A stretch of 64,000 nt of DNA from Idiomarina seosinensis (GCF_003987275.1 NZ_PIQF01000001.1:1257729-1321728); one strand, 5' to 3'; counted from the first letter of the stretch, positions 36,245 through 48,520 are shown. The notes: generated by a model from the letters alone, not told the origin. A program made the numbers and translations.

Positions 36245-37357
36245 TCACTTATCTTCTATAAAACCAACCACTTCCAGACCAAACCCGGAAAGTGCCGAAT
36301 AGCGCTTCGGTGAGCTCATAAGGTTCATTTTATGAACGCCCAAATCAGCCAGTATCTGTGAACCAACGCCCACATTCCTTGATACATTAGATGCCGATGC
36401 TGTTGGTTTATGCTCGCCATGATCCTCTGCTTCAAACTCTTTAACTTGCGCAATAATATCAGCGGGAGTTTGCTGGCGACCGATTAGCACTAACACACCA
36501 TCGTTATTGGCTAAGTACTGCATCGCTTTATAAATTGGCCAACTGCGTTTCGCGGCTCGTTCAGTTAGCAAGCTGTCATGAAAGGTATCCTGCAAATGTA
36601 CCCGAACATTGGTTTCATTACGTTCATCGATATCACCATGCACCAGTGCATGGTGCACTTGTTGGTCAATCGAGTCCTGATAAGTAATTAACTGAAATTC
36701 ACCAAAGCTGGTGGGCAATCGACATTCGGCAACTCTTACCACGGTTTTTTCTTTCATTGAACGGTATTCAATAAGATCAGCGATGGTGCCTATTTTGATG
36801 TCATGCTGAGCCGCAAACTTTTCCAGATCCGGACGACGAGCCATAGTCCCATCTTCGTTAAGTATTTCGACAATCACCGCTGCGGGTTCAAAGCCTGCTA
36901 ACCGAGCCAGATCGCAGCCTGCCTCTGTGTGTCCGGCACGATTTAAAACACCACCCGATTTCGCTTTTAAAGGAAAAATATGTCCCGGCATTACTAAATC
37001 TTCTGGCTTTGCATTTTTTGCCACCGCGTCTTTTACGGTTTTTGCACGGTCAGCGGCTGAAATTCCAGTTGTTACGCCTTCGGCTGCTTCAATTGATACG
37101 GTAAAGTTGGTCGCGTAAGGCGCATTATTCTTATCCACCATCAGCGGTAAACTTAACTGCTTACAACGTTGCTCAGTCAGCGTTAGACAAATCAAACCTC
37201 TGCCATAACGCGCCATGAAGTTGATCGCTTCCGGCGTCACGGTATCCGCAGCAATAATCAGATCGCCCTCGTTCTCGCGATCCTCATCGTCCATCAGGAT
37301 CACCATTTTCCCCTGACTGATATCTTCAATAATCTCTTCTGTGGTATGTAAACCCAT
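36245..37357 (-). CDS. ribB: 3,4-dihydroxy-2-butanone-4-phosphate synthase with degenerate GTP cyclohydrolase II domain
   Basis: A 370-residue two-domain protein. Residues 1-200 are RibB, with the acidic loop [22 protein letters not shown] and [12 protein letters not shown], and convert ribulose 5-phosphate to DHBP. The C-terminal 170 residues resemble RibA, but where active RibA has three zinc cysteines (SEC...CDC) this has [15 protein letters not shown] with none. The domain is therefore probably inactive for GTP cyclohydrolase (RibBX type), and a separate ribA should exist elsewhere. It follows ribD by two bases. Confidence 0.94.
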   Translation of the reverse strand: MGLHTTEEIIEDISQGKMVILMDDEDRENEGDLIIAADTVTPEAINFMARYGRGLICLTLTEQRCKQLSLPLMVDKNNAPYATNFTVSIEAAEGVTTGISAADRAKTVKDAVAKNAKPEDLVMPGHIFPLKAKSGGVLNRAGHTEAGCDLARLAGFEPAAVIVEILNEDGTMARRPDLEKFAAQHDIKIGTIADLIEYRSMKEKTVVRVAECRLPTSFGEFQLITYQDSIDQQVHHALVHGDIDERNETNVRVHLQDTFHDSLLTERAAKRSWPIYKAMQYLANNDGVLVLIGRQQTPADIIAQVKEFEAEDHGEHKPTASASNVSRNVGVGSQILADLGVHKMNLMSSPKRYSALSGFGLEVVGFIEDK

Positions 37358-37359
37358 AG

Positions 37360-38496
37360 CTAACCTTTTATTTGTTGTGGCATCGGTACACCAATAATTC
37401 GACGATCATTACCTACTTGCCGCCAATCAGTCACTTGTATCTGCTGCGCTTGCTGCAAAATTGTCAGCTCTGATAACTCCAGCATAGCTCTCGCCTGATG
37501 GCCAAGTAACTGGCTGGACTGATAAAGATACAGTTCATTAACCAACTGCTGCTGCAGTAACACTCCGGCCAACGTAGCGCCGCACTCAGTCCAGATAAGG
37601 TTTATTTCGCGGAGCGCCAGCTCCACCAGCATATCGTGTAGGTCCACTTTGCCATTTTCAGCGGCTTTTACGATAACCTGATGACAATGTGGGTGGCGGC
37701 TGGCATCAGTCTCCTGGGTACGAATTAGCCAAACTGGGCTTAATTCATCAAACAACGATAACTCGTCATGAATACGATTCTGACTATCGATAATAATACG
37801 CACCGGCTGTTTTAATTGCGTCGGTATTGGCCGCGATTCAGGCCATTGAGCCGCCCGAACTGTTAACCGTGGGTTATCAGCAAGAACAGTGTCAGCCCCG
37901 GACAATATAGCGTCTGAGTGAGCTCGCCAGTATTGAACATCAGCACGAGACTGAGGCGATGTTATCCATTGGCTTTGACCGTTCGCTAAGGCCGTGCGAG
38001 CGTCCATAGAAGCGGCTAATTTCACTCGAACCCAGGGCAGCTGAGTCATCATTCGATGAATAAAGCCAGGATTCAAGTTAGCTGCTGCCGACTCCAATAC
38101 CCCAACATCAACCTCAATACCAGCATCCCGCAAACGGGAAATACCGTTGCCTGCCACTTGTGGGTTTGGATCCTGCATCGCCACTACAACTCGTGCAATT
38201 TTAGCGTCAATTAATGCGTTAACACAGGGAGGAGTACGTCCAAAGTGGCTACAGGGTTCAAGCGTAACGTAAGCTGTGGCACCAACGGCTGCATCGCCCG
38301 CGTCGGCTATTGCATTTACTTCGGCGTGAGCAGCGCCAGCACGCTGATGCCAGCCGCTACCAACAATCTGATTATTTTTTGTCAGCACGCACCCTACAGC
38401 AGGGTTTGGCGCAGTAGTAAGAACCCCTTTGCGCGCTAACTGCAAGGCCTGGTGCATCATCAAATGATCGATTCTAGCTTGCTCAGAACTAGTCAT
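37360..38496 (-). CDS. ribD: Bifunctional diaminohydroxyphosphoribosylaminopyrimidine deaminase / reductase
   Basis: A 378-residue enzyme (E. coli 367) counted from the ATG at 38496. Residues 1-145 are a zinc deaminase with [11 protein letters not shown] and [12 protein letters not shown]; the rest is the NADPH-dependent reductase ([38 protein letters not shown]). It performs two steps of riboflavin synthesis. The start overlaps the nrdR end by eight bases; an upstream extension inside nrdR is rejected. The nrdR-ribD-rib order matches E. coli. No FMN riboswitch is seen. Confidence 0.96.
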   Translation of the reverse strand: MTSSEQARIDHLMMHQALQLARKGVLTTAPNPAVGCVLTKNNQIVGSGWHQRAGAAHAEVNAIADAGDAAVGATAYVTLEPCSHFGRTPPCVNALIDAKIARVVVAMQDPNPQVAGNGISRLRDAGIEVDVGVLESAAANLNPGFIHRMMTQLPWVRVKLAASMDARTALANGQSQWITSPQSRADVQYWRAHSDAILSGADTVLADNPRLTVRAAQWPESRPIPTQLKQPVRIIIDSQNRIHDELSLFDELSPVWLIRTQETDASRHPHCHQVIVKAAENGKVDLHDMLVELALREINLIWTECGATLAGVLLQQQLVNELYLYQSSQLLGHQARAMLELSELTILQQAQQIQVTDWRQVGNDRRIIGVPMPQQIKG

Positions 38497-38938
38497 TGAG
38501 GCGGGCAATTTCCTCTCCAAACTCGCGGATATCTTCGAACGAACGATAAACAGAGGCAAACCGAACGTAAGCCACTTTATCCAATTGTTTTAAGTTATCC
38601 ATAACCTGGTTACCAACAAAATCGCTACTAATTTCACGCTCACCGGTAGCTCGAATCGCTGACTTGATTCTGTTTATTGCCTGTTCCATTAATTCTAGAC
38701 TAACCGGACGTTTTTCTAACGCTCGTAGCAAGCCGTTACGTAACTTGTCTTCGTTAAACGGTTCCCGGCTACCATCAGATTTAATCACCCGCGGCATAAT
38801 AAGCTCGGCAGTTTCAAACGTGGTGAAGCGCTCTTTACAGTGGTTGCACTCACGACGCCGGCGAACCGATGCGCCGTCCGCAACCAAACGAGAATCTATC
38901 ACTTTGGTGTCTTGCGTTCCGCAAAAGGGACAATGCAT
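38489..38938 (-). CDS. nrdR: Transcriptional repressor NrdR
   Basis: A 149-residue regulator, exactly the E. coli length. The N-terminal zinc ribbon ([17 protein letters not shown] and [12 protein letters not shown]) is followed by an ATP-cone ([20 protein letters not shown]). It senses ATP/dATP and represses ribonucleotide reductase genes via NrdR boxes. It heads the nrdR-ribD-ribB group, downstream of glyA on the same strand. Confidence 0.98.
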   Translation of the reverse strand: MHCPFCGTQDTKVIDSRLVADGASVRRRRECNHCKERFTTFETAELIMPRVIKSDGSREPFNEDKLRNGLLRALEKRPVSLELMEQAINRIKSAIRATGEREISSDFVGNQVMDNLKQLDKVAYVRFASVYRSFEDIREFGEEIARLND

Positions 38939-38978
38939 CGATGCTCTCCGTTAATAAATCAGAACCTTAGCCAACAGC

Positions 38979-40235
38979 TTATTGATAAACCGGAAAGTTT
39001 GCGCAAAGCGCTTTAACCTGTTCACGTACACTGTCGATAGTTTGTTCATTGTTGATATCATCCAGTACGTCACAGATCCAGTTAGCCACCTGTTTCGCTT
39101 CGGTTTCTTTAAAACCACGACGGGTGATAGCTGGCGTACCTAAACGCAGTCCTGACGTGACAAATGGCGAACGTGGGTCATTCGGCACGGCGTTTTTATT
39201 CACCGTAATAAATGCACGTCCCAGCGCCGCATCAGCATCTTTGCCGGTAATATCTTTATCAATTAAATCAACCAAGAACAGGTGGTTCTGTGTACCATTA
39301 GATACGATTTTGTAACCACGCTGCTGCAACGTTTCTACCATGGTGTTGGCATTTTTCAAAACCTGCGTTTGATAGTCTTTAAACTCTGGCTGCAACGCTT
39401 CTTTAAATGCCACCGCTTTAGCCGCGATAACATGCATCAACGGGCCACCCTGATTACCAGGGAATACAGCACTATTTAGCTTTTTATGCAGTTTTTCATC
39501 GTCTTTACCAGAAAGAATCAAACCACTGCGTGGACCTGCCAGAGTTTTATGCGTGGTCGTTGTGATTACGTCAGCAAATGGAACTGGGCTTGGATAAACC
39601 CCAGCAGCAACAAGGCCAGCAACATGGGCCATATCGACCATCAAGTAAGCACCTACTTCGTCGGCAATCTCGCGAAAACGCTGCCAGTCGATAACACCCG
39701 AATAAGCTGAAAAGCCAGCAACGATTACTTTTGGCTGATGTTCTTTCGCTAACCGCGCGACTTCTTCATAATCAATCTCGCCAGTTTCTTCCGACAAGCC
39801 ATACTGAACGGCCTTATATAGTTTACCGGAAAAGTTTACGCTAGCGCCGTGAGTTAAGTGGCCACCATGAGCAAGACTCATCCCTAAAAAAGTATCGCCA
39901 GCTTCCATCAGCGCCATAAAGGCTGCGGTGTTAGCTTGTGAGCCTGAGTGTGGCTGCACATTTGCATACTTAGCACCAAATAATTCCTTAGCACGTTCAA
40001 TAGCTAAGTCCTCGACAATATCAACGTATTCACAGCCGCCATAGTAACGTTTGTGTGGGTAGCCCTCTGCATATTTATTGGTCAGCTGTGAACCCTGAGC
40101 TTCCAGTACCCGAGGGCTGGTGTAGTTTTCTGAGGCAATCAGCTCTATGTGCTGTTCCTGACGCTCAACTTCCTTGCTCATGGCATCCCATAATTCGGCA
40201 TCAAATTCGGCGATGTTGTGTTGCGATTTTTGCAT
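38979..40235 (-). CDS. glyA: Serine hydroxymethyltransferase
   Basis: A 418-residue PLP enzyme (E. coli 417) from the ATG at 40235, which has GGGAG eight bases upstream; a GTG four codons earlier overlaps that ribosome site. Markers are [34 protein letters not shown] and the Schiff-base lysine in [15 protein letters not shown]. It converts serine and tetrahydrofolate to glycine and methylene-THF, the main one-carbon source. It precedes nrdR by about 40 bases and may share its transcript. Confidence 0.98.
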   Translation of the reverse strand: MQKSQHNIAEFDAELWDAMSKEVERQEQHIELIASENYTSPRVLEAQGSQLTNKYAEGYPHKRYYGGCEYVDIVEDLAIERAKELFGAKYANVQPHSGSQANTAAFMALMEAGDTFLGMSLAHGGHLTHGASVNFSGKLYKAVQYGLSEETGEIDYEEVARLAKEHQPKVIVAGFSAYSGVIDWQRFREIADEVGAYLMVDMAHVAGLVAAGVYPSPVPFADVITTTTHKTLAGPRSGLILSGKDDEKLHKKLNSAVFPGNQGGPLMHVIAAKAVAFKEALQPEFKDYQTQVLKNANTMVETLQQRGYKIVSNGTQNHLFLVDLIDKDITGKDADAALGRAFITVNKNAVPNDPRSPFVTSGLRLGTPAITRRGFKETEAKQVANWICDVLDDINNEQTIDSVREQVKALCANFPVYQ

Positions 40236-40316
40236 TACAGCTCCCACTTTACGTTTTTACTTGGGGCAAGTGCCCAGATTGCTGGCATTTTAACTTAAAA
40301 TCACTTGCAATGCCTA

Positions 40317-40345
40317 GTTAGTAAACACAAACAAATTTTACTAAC
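40317..40345. promoter_or_regulatory. 9-bp inverted repeat between glyA and ettA
   Basis: GTTAGTAAA (40317-40325) and TTTACTAAC (40337-40345) are perfect inverted repeats with an 11-base AT-rich spacer in the 185-base divergent gap between glyA and ettA. No T-run follows, and the site does not match MetR, PurR or TyrR boxes as I know them. It could be an operator for either gene. Confidence 0.4.
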
Positions 40346-40420
40346 AAGTTTGGGCATTACCCCCTTTTGGGATTAAACTATCGGCAAATCATTAACTGTA
40401 ACCTAAGGAATGTTCGTCGC

Positions 40421-42081
<1,661 letters not shown>

Positions 42082-42085
<4 letters not shown>

Positions 42086-42849
42086 TCTCCTTCACTCAGC
42101 GGCTGTGGTATCCACGCCACGCCGCTTGAGTGGCAAAACCATTCGGCTGACACAGAAAAAGCCCGGGCCAGGTTAGTATCGGTTAACACACTAGCCGGCG
42201 CCCCTGTCGCTAACAATTTCCCCTCTTCAATCAATATCAGCCGGTCGCAGTAACGCGCGGCAAGCGACAAGTCATGTAAACTACAAACCACTAAGCGGCC
42301 CGCCCTACTTTGTTCTTTAAGTAACTTCAGAGTTTGTAGTTGATGCTGAATATCCAAAGCGGCTGTAGGCTCATCACACAGCAACAGCTGTGGCTCAGAA
42401 ATTAATGCCCGGGCCAAAAACGCCCGCTGCCTTTCACCACCGGACAAAGTCGACAACCGACGCTCTGCTAAGCCAGTTAAGTCACAATAGTTTAACCATT
42501 TCTGCAGCCGCTGAGCTCGTTGCTGTTTACCCAGTGAATGCTGCAACAAACCAATTGCTAGCAGTTCAGTGACGGTAATATCCCATTGTGCCTGTTCATT
42601 TTGTGGCAAATACGAGAGTAAAGCCGCTCGCTGCTTACTATTTAAGTCTGAGAGGCGCTTGCCACCTACAACTACTTCTCCGTGCGCCACTTTTTCAAGC
42701 CCCGCAATAACCTTTAACAAAGAACTTTTACCCGCTCCATTGGCGCCAATAACGCCCACCAGGCCAGGTTTTGTTAAGGCAAGGTTTATTTCATGCAGGC
42801 GGTCTCGCGCTATACCACTCAAGCTGACATCGGTTAGCTTTAAACTCAT
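42082..42849 (-). CDS. btuD: ABC transporter ATPase, BtuD/FecE family
   Basis: A 255-residue ATPase: Walker A GVIGANGAGKSSLL, Q-loop SYLPQNEQAQWD, signature LSGGERQRAFLARAL and Walker B LLLCDEPTAALD. It belongs to the iron-siderophore/cobalamin import group. The partner permease is BtuC-like, so vitamin B12 is the best guess, but iron complexes or other corrinoids cannot be excluded. It ends the radA-btuF-btuC-btuD chain, overlapping btuC by four bases. Confidence 0.8.
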
Positions 42850-43823
42850 CCGGTTAACTTCCTGGCGTGCTGCTGTCTGAACAGTAAAGCAATCAGTAAC
42901 GGCGCCCCAACTAACGCGCTAACGATACCGATAGGTAATTCTCTCGGCCCACTGATCAATCTTGTTAATATGTCCATCGCCAGTAGCAGCAAAGCTCCCG
43001 CTGGTGCGCTATACCAAAGTACCTTCTGTGGGTGCTGTACTCCTAACAACCGAACTGTATGCGGTGCCAGCAGACCAATAAATCCAATAATCCCAACGCT
43101 CACCACGCTACCAGACACCATTGTCGCGACCGCTAACAAAATACCGTTTCGCTGACTGACTAATTTAAAGCCCATGCTTGCCACGGTATTCTCTGACAAA
43201 GTCAGCGCGGTCAGCAACTGGCGCCAAAAAGCCAGTAACGCAATACCAACAACTACGACTGGCAGCACTAAATACAACTGCGGCCAACTTCGGTTCGCCA
43301 GCGACCCCAGTGTCCATAAACTCCATTCCTGAAAAGCGAACGGATTAGGCGCCAAATACAAGATTAAACCCATTGCGGCAGCGGCTAGCGAAGATACTGC
43401 AACACCGGCCAAAATGACGCGGTGAATGTCGTAGGTGCGACCCGCCATGAGGACCACTAACAGCAAACCGGAAAGTCCGCCGACCAACGCCAGCAGCGGT
43501 AAAAACCAGGAGCTGGCGGCTGCCCAGCCGAAGTATAAAACAGTTACAGTGAATAAGGCTGACATCGACGACACACCGATTAAACCAGGCTCTGCCAACG
43601 GGTTGCGCAATAATAACTGCAGTGCAGCTCCAGATAGCCCCAGAGCGATACCATTCACTACCGCCAGCAACCAACGCGGCAAGCGAATATCCCAAATGAT
43701 GGTTCGCTGCAACTCGGTCACAGCCAGCCAGTCGATATCAGCACTGCCCTGACTAAGGTGCCAAGCGCTCAGTAGCAGTATCAAACATACCGTTAAACTG
43801 GTAACCCACAATTTTTCAGTCAT
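42846..43823 (-). CDS. btuC: ABC transporter permease, BtuC-like
   Basis: A 325-residue FecCD-family permease (E. coli BtuC 326) with about ten membrane helices. RLPRWLLAVVNGIALGLSG and NPLAEPGLIGVSS closely match BtuC, whereas iron permeases usually have NPLADPGILG, favouring cobalamin. The cytoplasmic coupling region GPRELPIGIVSALVGAP contacts the ATPase. It overlaps btuF and btuD by four bases each, so all three subunits are translated in step. Confidence 0.82.
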   Translation of the reverse strand: MTEKLWVTSLTVCLILLLSAWHLSQGSADIDWLAVTELQRTIIWDIRLPRWLLAVVNGIALGLSGAALQLLLRNPLAEPGLIGVSSMSALFTVTVLYFGWAAASSWFLPLLALVGGLSGLLLVVLMAGRTYDIHRVILAGVAVSSLAAAAMGLILYLAPNPFAFQEWSLWTLGSLANRSWPQLYLVLPVVVVGIALLAFWRQLLTALTLSENTVASMGFKLVSQRNGILLAVATMVSGSVVSVGIIGFIGLLAPHTVRLLGVQHPQKVLWYSAPAGALLLLAMDILTRLISGPRELPIGIVSALVGAPLLIALLFRQQHARKLTG

Positions 43824-44587
43824 GGTTTCAACGCCTCCAGGTAGTCGGCTAAATTAACCACCGGGCAAGCGGCCGTCTGATTATCGATAAATGTCACCTG
43901 TTGAGTTGATACCCACTGTTTAAATAATGGATGGTGCCGCCACTGATTCGCCAATGCAAACGCGTTATGCTGGTCGCCAGATCGACTAAAACCCTCCATC
44001 ACTACCTGCTCAGGTTGCCAGCTCCAGATGGTTTCTAAGTCCAGACCGACCAGGCCCTGACCCAGCCCGGCCGCCAGATTATCTGCGCCAGCCCGCTGTA
44101 TGATCTCATCAGCCCAAGTGTCGCCTCCCCAGCTCCACTGGTTGGGCATCACAAATAATACCTGTTTTGGCTGTTGCTTTAACTGCTCAAATAGCTGTTT
44201 GGTTTGTTGCTGGTGTTGCTCAACTTGTTTTTCTAGCCCGAGTTCCCGTAGTTGTGTTAACCAGTGCTGATACTGCTGCCAGTTCTGAGGCTGCTCTAAA
44301 ACCGTAACCTCGGTGTAATCACGCAACCTGGACACCAGGGTTGAATTACTAAAGCGGGTCGCTATCACCCGTGTCGGCTGCAACGCTAAAATAGCTTCCA
44401 GCGAACCGTTATGCTGCTGCCAGCTTTGCTGATTATCGAGTTTGGTTAAATAAGTGACCGCACTTAGCTTTTCCGGGGCCCAGCGCATCAAAAGTTCATC
44501 AACACATTGATTCAGCGACACCCAACGTTGTTCTGCCATCACCGATAAAGGACATAACAACAACAATCCTAATAGGCTAAATCGCAT
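43820..44587 (-). CDS. Periplasmic substrate-binding protein of the BtuCDF-like transporter
   Basis: A 255-residue cluster A-2 (helical-backbone) binding protein with a signal peptide ending at VMAEQ. The start WVSLNQCVDELLMRWAPEKL is a form common in iron or corrinoid binding proteins and is less like E. coli BtuF (which begins VITLSP after its signal), so the ligand is uncertain. The body is glutamine-rich. It overlaps radA by 11 bases upstream and btuC by four downstream. B12 is inferred from its permease partner. Confidence 0.8.
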   Translation of the reverse strand: MRFSLLGLLLLCPLSVMAEQRWVSLNQCVDELLMRWAPEKLSAVTYLTKLDNQQSWQQHNGSLEAILALQPTRVIATRFSNSTLVSRLRDYTEVTVLEQPQNWQQYQHWLTQLRELGLEKQVEQHQQQTKQLFEQLKQQPKQVLFVMPNQWSWGGDTWADEIIQRAGADNLAAGLGQGLVGLDLETIWSWQPEQVVMEGFSRSGDQHNAFALANQWRHHPLFKQWVSTQQVTFIDNQTAACPVVNLADYLEALKP

Positions 44588-45944
44588 CCAGCGCTTCCTG
44601 TAAATTTTTCACGCCGATAACCGACATTCCTTCGGGTGCTTGCTTTGGCTTGTTAGCTATTGGCACTATCGCCCGCTGAAAGCCATGTTTTGCCGCTTCG
44701 TTAAGACGTTCTAAGCCATTGGGTACCGGCCGTATTTCCCCTGCTAAGCCAACTTCCCCGAAGACGATTAGCTCCCGCGCTAGTGGCTCGCCTTTAAAGC
44801 TAGATACAATGGCTAACAGCAACGCCAGGTCAGCCGAGGTTTCCGTTACTTTTACTCCGCCAACAACATTGACGAATACGTCCTGGTCAGAAATTTGCAA
44901 CCCGCCATGACGGTGTAAGACTGCCAGTAAAAGTGCCAGCCGGGTAGGCTCAAGGCCAACAGCAACGCGGCGCGGGTTAGCTAAGGCTGAGTAATCAACC
45001 AACGCCTGAATTTCTACTAACAGCGGTCGAGTGCCTTCCCACACGACCATTACCACCGAGCCATTACCCTGTTCTTCACCGCGTTGCAAGAATATTGCGG
45101 AAGGGTTAGACACCTCTTTCAGCCCTCCTTCAGTCATCGCAAAAACGCCCAGCTCATTGACCGCTCCAAAGCGGTTTTTGGTGCCACGCAAGGTGCGATA
45201 ACGGGAATCCGACGAGCCATCCAGCATCACCGAGCAATCGATACAATGCTCTAAAACCTTTGGGCCTGCCAAGGAACCATCTTTGGTTACATGTCCAACC
45301 ATGATAATAGCAACCCCATTTTGTTTGGCATAGCGTGTCAGAAAAGCGGCCGTTTCGCGAACTTGAGAAACACTACCGGGAGCCGACGAAAGATCACTGA
45401 GGTGCATCACCTGAATGGAATCGATGACCATCACTTGCGGTTTTTCCTGATCAGCCAGTTGACAGATAGTCTCTACTGAGGTCTCCGCCAGCATCCGTAA
45501 CTTATCGGTTGGCAGGTTAAGTCGCTGGGCACGCATGGCAACTTGCTGTAAAGACTCCTCTCCGGTGACATATAGTGTTTTTTTGTTTTCTGCTAAACGA
45601 CACAGCGTTTGCAATAACAAAGTACTTTTACCCGCGCCCGGCGAACCACCAATTAAAATTGCCGAACCTGGCACTACGCCACCACCAAGCACCCGGTCAA
45701 ACTCTTTAAAACTGGTACTGAACCGGGGCAGTTCATCTAAAGACACCTCATTAAGGGTTTGTACACGTGCCTGAGTAGCCCCCGAAAAACCACTGCGCTC
45801 GGCCACCCTCGGGTGGCTTTTCGGATTACTTAACCGAATCTCTGACAAAGTATTCCAGGCCTTGCACTCAGTGCACTGCCCCAACCACCTTGGAAAGTCA
45901 GCTCCACAATCGGAGCACACATACGCGCTTTTTGTTTTTGCCAT
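44577..45944 (-). CDS. radA: DNA repair protein RadA (Sms)
   Basis: A 455-residue RecA-like ATPase (E. coli 460). It has the N-terminal zinc finger CSDCGADFPRWLGQCTEC, Walker A GGSPGAGKSTLLLQ near residue 93, the RadA-specific KNRFG motif, and the C-terminal Lon-like domain ending VIGVKNLQEALDAI. It promotes branch migration of recombination intermediates as a DnaB-like hexamer. It heads the transcript carrying the ABC transporter and is divergent from the PilZ gene; E. coli has serB-radA, here separated by the PilZ and other genes. Confidence 0.97.
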   Translation of the reverse strand: MAKTKSAYVCSDCGADFPRWLGQCTECKAWNTLSEIRLSNPKSHPRVAERSGFSGATQARVQTLNEVSLDELPRFSTSFKEFDRVLGGGVVPGSAILIGGSPGAGKSTLLLQTLCRLAENKKTLYVTGEESLQQVAMRAQRLNLPTDKLRMLAETSVETICQLADQEKPQVMVIDSIQVMHLSDLSSAPGSVSQVRETAAFLTRYAKQNGVAIIMVGHVTKDGSLAGPKVLEHCIDCSVMLDGSSDSRYRTLRGTKNRFGAVNELGVFAMTEGGLKEVSNPSAIFLQRGEEQGNGSVVMVVWEGTRPLLVEIQALVDYSALANPRRVAVGLEPTRLALLLAVLHRHGGLQISDQDVFVNVVGGVKVTETSADLALLLAIVSSFKGEPLARELIVFGEVGLAGEIRPVPNGLERLNEAAKHGFQRAIVPIANKPKQAPEGMSVIGVKNLQEALDAI

Positions 45945-46009
45945 TAGCCGTCAACTCGTTCTATTATGCGTAACAATAAAGTCATCTATTATAAGAACAA
46001 AATACCATA

Positions 46010-48520
46010 ATGCCGAATGACCATTTTGAGCAACTCATTGAGCAGCTAAAACCGGTCGTTAATGAGCCTGACTTTGACAAAATATTTCGCTCGTTAACCG
46101 AAGGAGAAGATGGGCCGACAAAATTCCAGTTAAAAATGGAGTTGCGTCGTCTCACAGCCCCCTGTTTGCAAGTTGTTGATTTAAGAAATCGCGTGGCTGG
46201 CAGGTGCCAGCCGTATGAGTTTTTGGGCCGTCGCCACTACTTGGATGAGGTTGCTCTGGACATCTTCGAACGCGGCCTTAAAACCTATAACGGTGTTTTC
46301 ACTCAGGACACCTACGAACAAATCATGACCGCAGAAAATAACAATCGGGTCATGCAAGAAAAAGAACGAGAGCTAGCCTTATCCCGCAAGGAGCAACATG
46401 CAGAGCGTGTAGCGACCCGCGAAGAGCTGAGTGACAATGATGAAGAGATACGGTCCCCTTATCTGGTCGACACATTTAACTTTGGTGAGTACCCCTATCG
46501 TGCCGAAGAGCGCATGAATTTTACCGTAGAAGTCACCATTGAGGACTCGAGTCAGAAGCAGGTTAAGGCCGTTACCAGCGACATTTCAATTACTGGTTTG
46601 CGCCTAAGAGTTAATAAGAATCAAATAGGTCAGCGCGGTGAAAAAGTGTCTGTTTATTACACGGGGTTGGCGAAAGAGTTTACCCTGGATCCTAACTTGC
46701 CGATTCCATACACCGTAGTAACGGTGGACCAGCAGGGCGACAAAACCTATCTAAGCTTAAATCGTCAACCTCAATTCGAGTCTGATCAATTTGATGAATT
46801 CCTTCGGAAGTTTATCAATGGCTACAAGAAGCGTTACCGGGTAAATATCGACAACACTTACCAAACCCTACTCAATAAGGGACACGAGCAGTTTCTGATG
46901 CCCCGGCTGGGGTCTTTACCGATCTACTTTTCCTTACGGAATAAGCAATTACATGCGGATTACGTATTAACGACCGACAATAACCGACATATTTTAGAAG
47001 ATTGGATCAACGAAAATAATCAACTGTCGATTGGCTCAATTTTTAATCAACGCCGTTCTCAGCATTTTATTAAACGTTTACCCGAACAACCACCCGCGTC
47101 GATGACACTGTTAACCTTCAGTCTGACGGCGCGCGGTAAAATCTATTATTACTCAGCGCTGGCAGAAGAGCTGATAAAAAATGGCTATTGGGATACTTTT
47201 GTTAATTTCGCGTCCCAAAAATCCAGCTTTCGGGTTTACCAGTTTCGACTCCGCGAGGTTAATAGCGATGATGCCTGGCAACCACAAAGCATTCCGTTGG
47301 AAGTACAAATACCGTTTCGGCTCCAGCCGCCAAGCCCGAGAGTAAAACAAGCTATCGAACCGATCCAATACTTAGGCGTTCTGACCGATATTACCGACAG
47401 TATGAGTCGTTTTGCCGGTTCTAGTTACGACACAAACAAAGTAAAAGCGCTAAAGGCTTTCCTGCATCCGCCTTCTGTGCCAGTGCGCACCAAAGATGTG
47501 CGGCTGGAGTTTGTCGACTTACGTAAAGAGCAGCGCTTTAGCTACCGCAGCCGCTGTCGGGTCAGAGTCGGCAAGTCGATTCGTGAAGGGATGATCCTGG
47601 ACCTGTCGGTGAACGGGCTAAAAGTTCAACTGGATGACGCGGTTAACATTAATGACAACGAAACGGCACTAATCACACTGAGTGGCTTCGAAAAACATCA
47701 CAAGAAGCATCAGCTAAAAGAGCTGCCTTATCTTGTGGTTAACGCTGATATGAGCCGTACCACTTTAAACCTTAAGGTACCGCACAGTAATGAACCGCAT
47801 GAGGGTGCAGAGTTCTTCCGTTACCTAATTAAAGAGCACCGTGACCAGTTGCGACTACTGCACGAGAATACCTCGTTAAATGGCATAGAGTTATGCCTTC
47901 GCAATTTGTATTGTCAGGCGCCGCCAACTGTACCGCTGTTCCTCTACCAAAACAATAAACGGCACATTACGCTACGCCGTGCCGGACACTCTAACTGGTC
48001 TACCTTCTGGCACCAGTTTTTACTGTCTTTGCCCGGCAGCACTGAGACCAGTTTAAACATTCAACCGGTATTGCGGGGTAGCAGTTTTGAAACTCAACTA
48101 ATACCAGAACTGCAACAGCTATCTCGCTCTGACCGGCCGGTTCGTAAGCTATTATTAGTTAAATTATACCGTGAGCAAGGCGAATCAATTTTACAGACCG
48201 AATGGTTAGCTGTGTCTAATGCAGATACCGCATTGATTAACGCTTTTATCGATCAATGCTTACCCAACGCCGTATTTATGGCTATTCAAGTAGAACTATG
48301 TCGCACCGGGCGGCCAGATATTCAGTTTGTGCAAGCGGAGATGACCTATCTATCGCTGTATGCATCACACCGCGCAACCGAATTAGAAGAAGAGCTCTGG
48401 CAAGTCTATGGTATTGCAGATACCCAGGATATAACCAGTGATCTGCTTAAGTTTGCGGATGTCGATAACGAACAGCGTTTACAACAACAAAAAAGGCTCT
48501 ACGATTGGCTTAACATGTAA
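46010..48520 (+). CDS. Large double-PilZ domain protein, likely c-di-GMP receptor
   Basis: An 836-residue soluble protein with two canonical PilZ c-di-GMP motifs. The first is RAEER at 164-168 with DISITG at 191-196; the second is RKEQR at 505-509 with DLSVNG at 531-536. Both retain the RxxxR and D/NxSxxG residues that hold the ligand. The remaining 600 residues (an N-terminal helical part, a middle region and a 230-residue C-terminal part) show no family I recognise. From memory, Vibrio PlzC is also encoded between radA and serB, so this may be its counterpart. It ends overlapping serB, which converges on it, by 22 bases. Confidence 0.88.
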   Translation: MPNDHFEQLIEQLKPVVNEPDFDKIFRSLTEGEDGPTKFQLKMELRRLTAPCLQVVDLRNRVAGRCQPYEFLGRRHYLDEVALDIFERGLKTYNGVFTQDTYEQIMTAENNNRVMQEKERELALSRKEQHAERVATREELSDNDEEIRSPYLVDTFNFGEYPYRAEERMNFTVEVTIEDSSQKQVKAVTSDISITGLRLRVNKNQIGQRGEKVSVYYTGLAKEFTLDPNLPIPYTVVTVDQQGDKTYLSLNRQPQFESDQFDEFLRKFINGYKKRYRVNIDNTYQTLLNKGHEQFLMPRLGSLPIYFSLRNKQLHADYVLTTDNNRHILEDWINENNQLSIGSIFNQRRSQHFIKRLPEQPPASMTLLTFSLTARGKIYYYSALAEELIKNGYWDTFVNFASQKSSFRVYQFRLREVNSDDAWQPQSIPLEVQIPFRLQPPSPRVKQAIEPIQYLGVLTDITDSMSRFAGSSYDTNKVKALKAFLHPPSVPVRTKDVRLEFVDLRKEQRFSYRSRCRVRVGKSIREGMILDLSVNGLKVQLDDAVNINDNETALITLSGFEKHHKKHQLKELPYLVVNADMSRTTLNLKVPHSNEPHEGAEFFRYLIKEHRDQLRLLHENTSLNGIELCLRNLYCQAPPTVPLFLYQNNKRHITLRRAGHSNWSTFWHQFLLSLPGSTETSLNIQPVLRGSSFETQLIPELQQLSRSDRPVRKLLLVKLYREQGESILQTEWLAVSNADTALINAFIDQCLPNAVFMAIQVELCRTGRPDIQFVQAEMTYLSLYASHRATELEEELWQVYGIADTQDITSDLLKFADVDNEQRLQQQKRLYDWLNM

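Noticed and set aside
38497..38559. 21-codon N-terminal extension of ribD into nrdR
   Set aside because: The ATG at 38496 gives the family length and start; the extension overlaps the coding sequence of nrdR.
40236..40420. PurR or MetR site upstream of glyA
   Set aside because: I looked for matches to the known boxes and found none convincing; only an unrelated inverted repeat is present.
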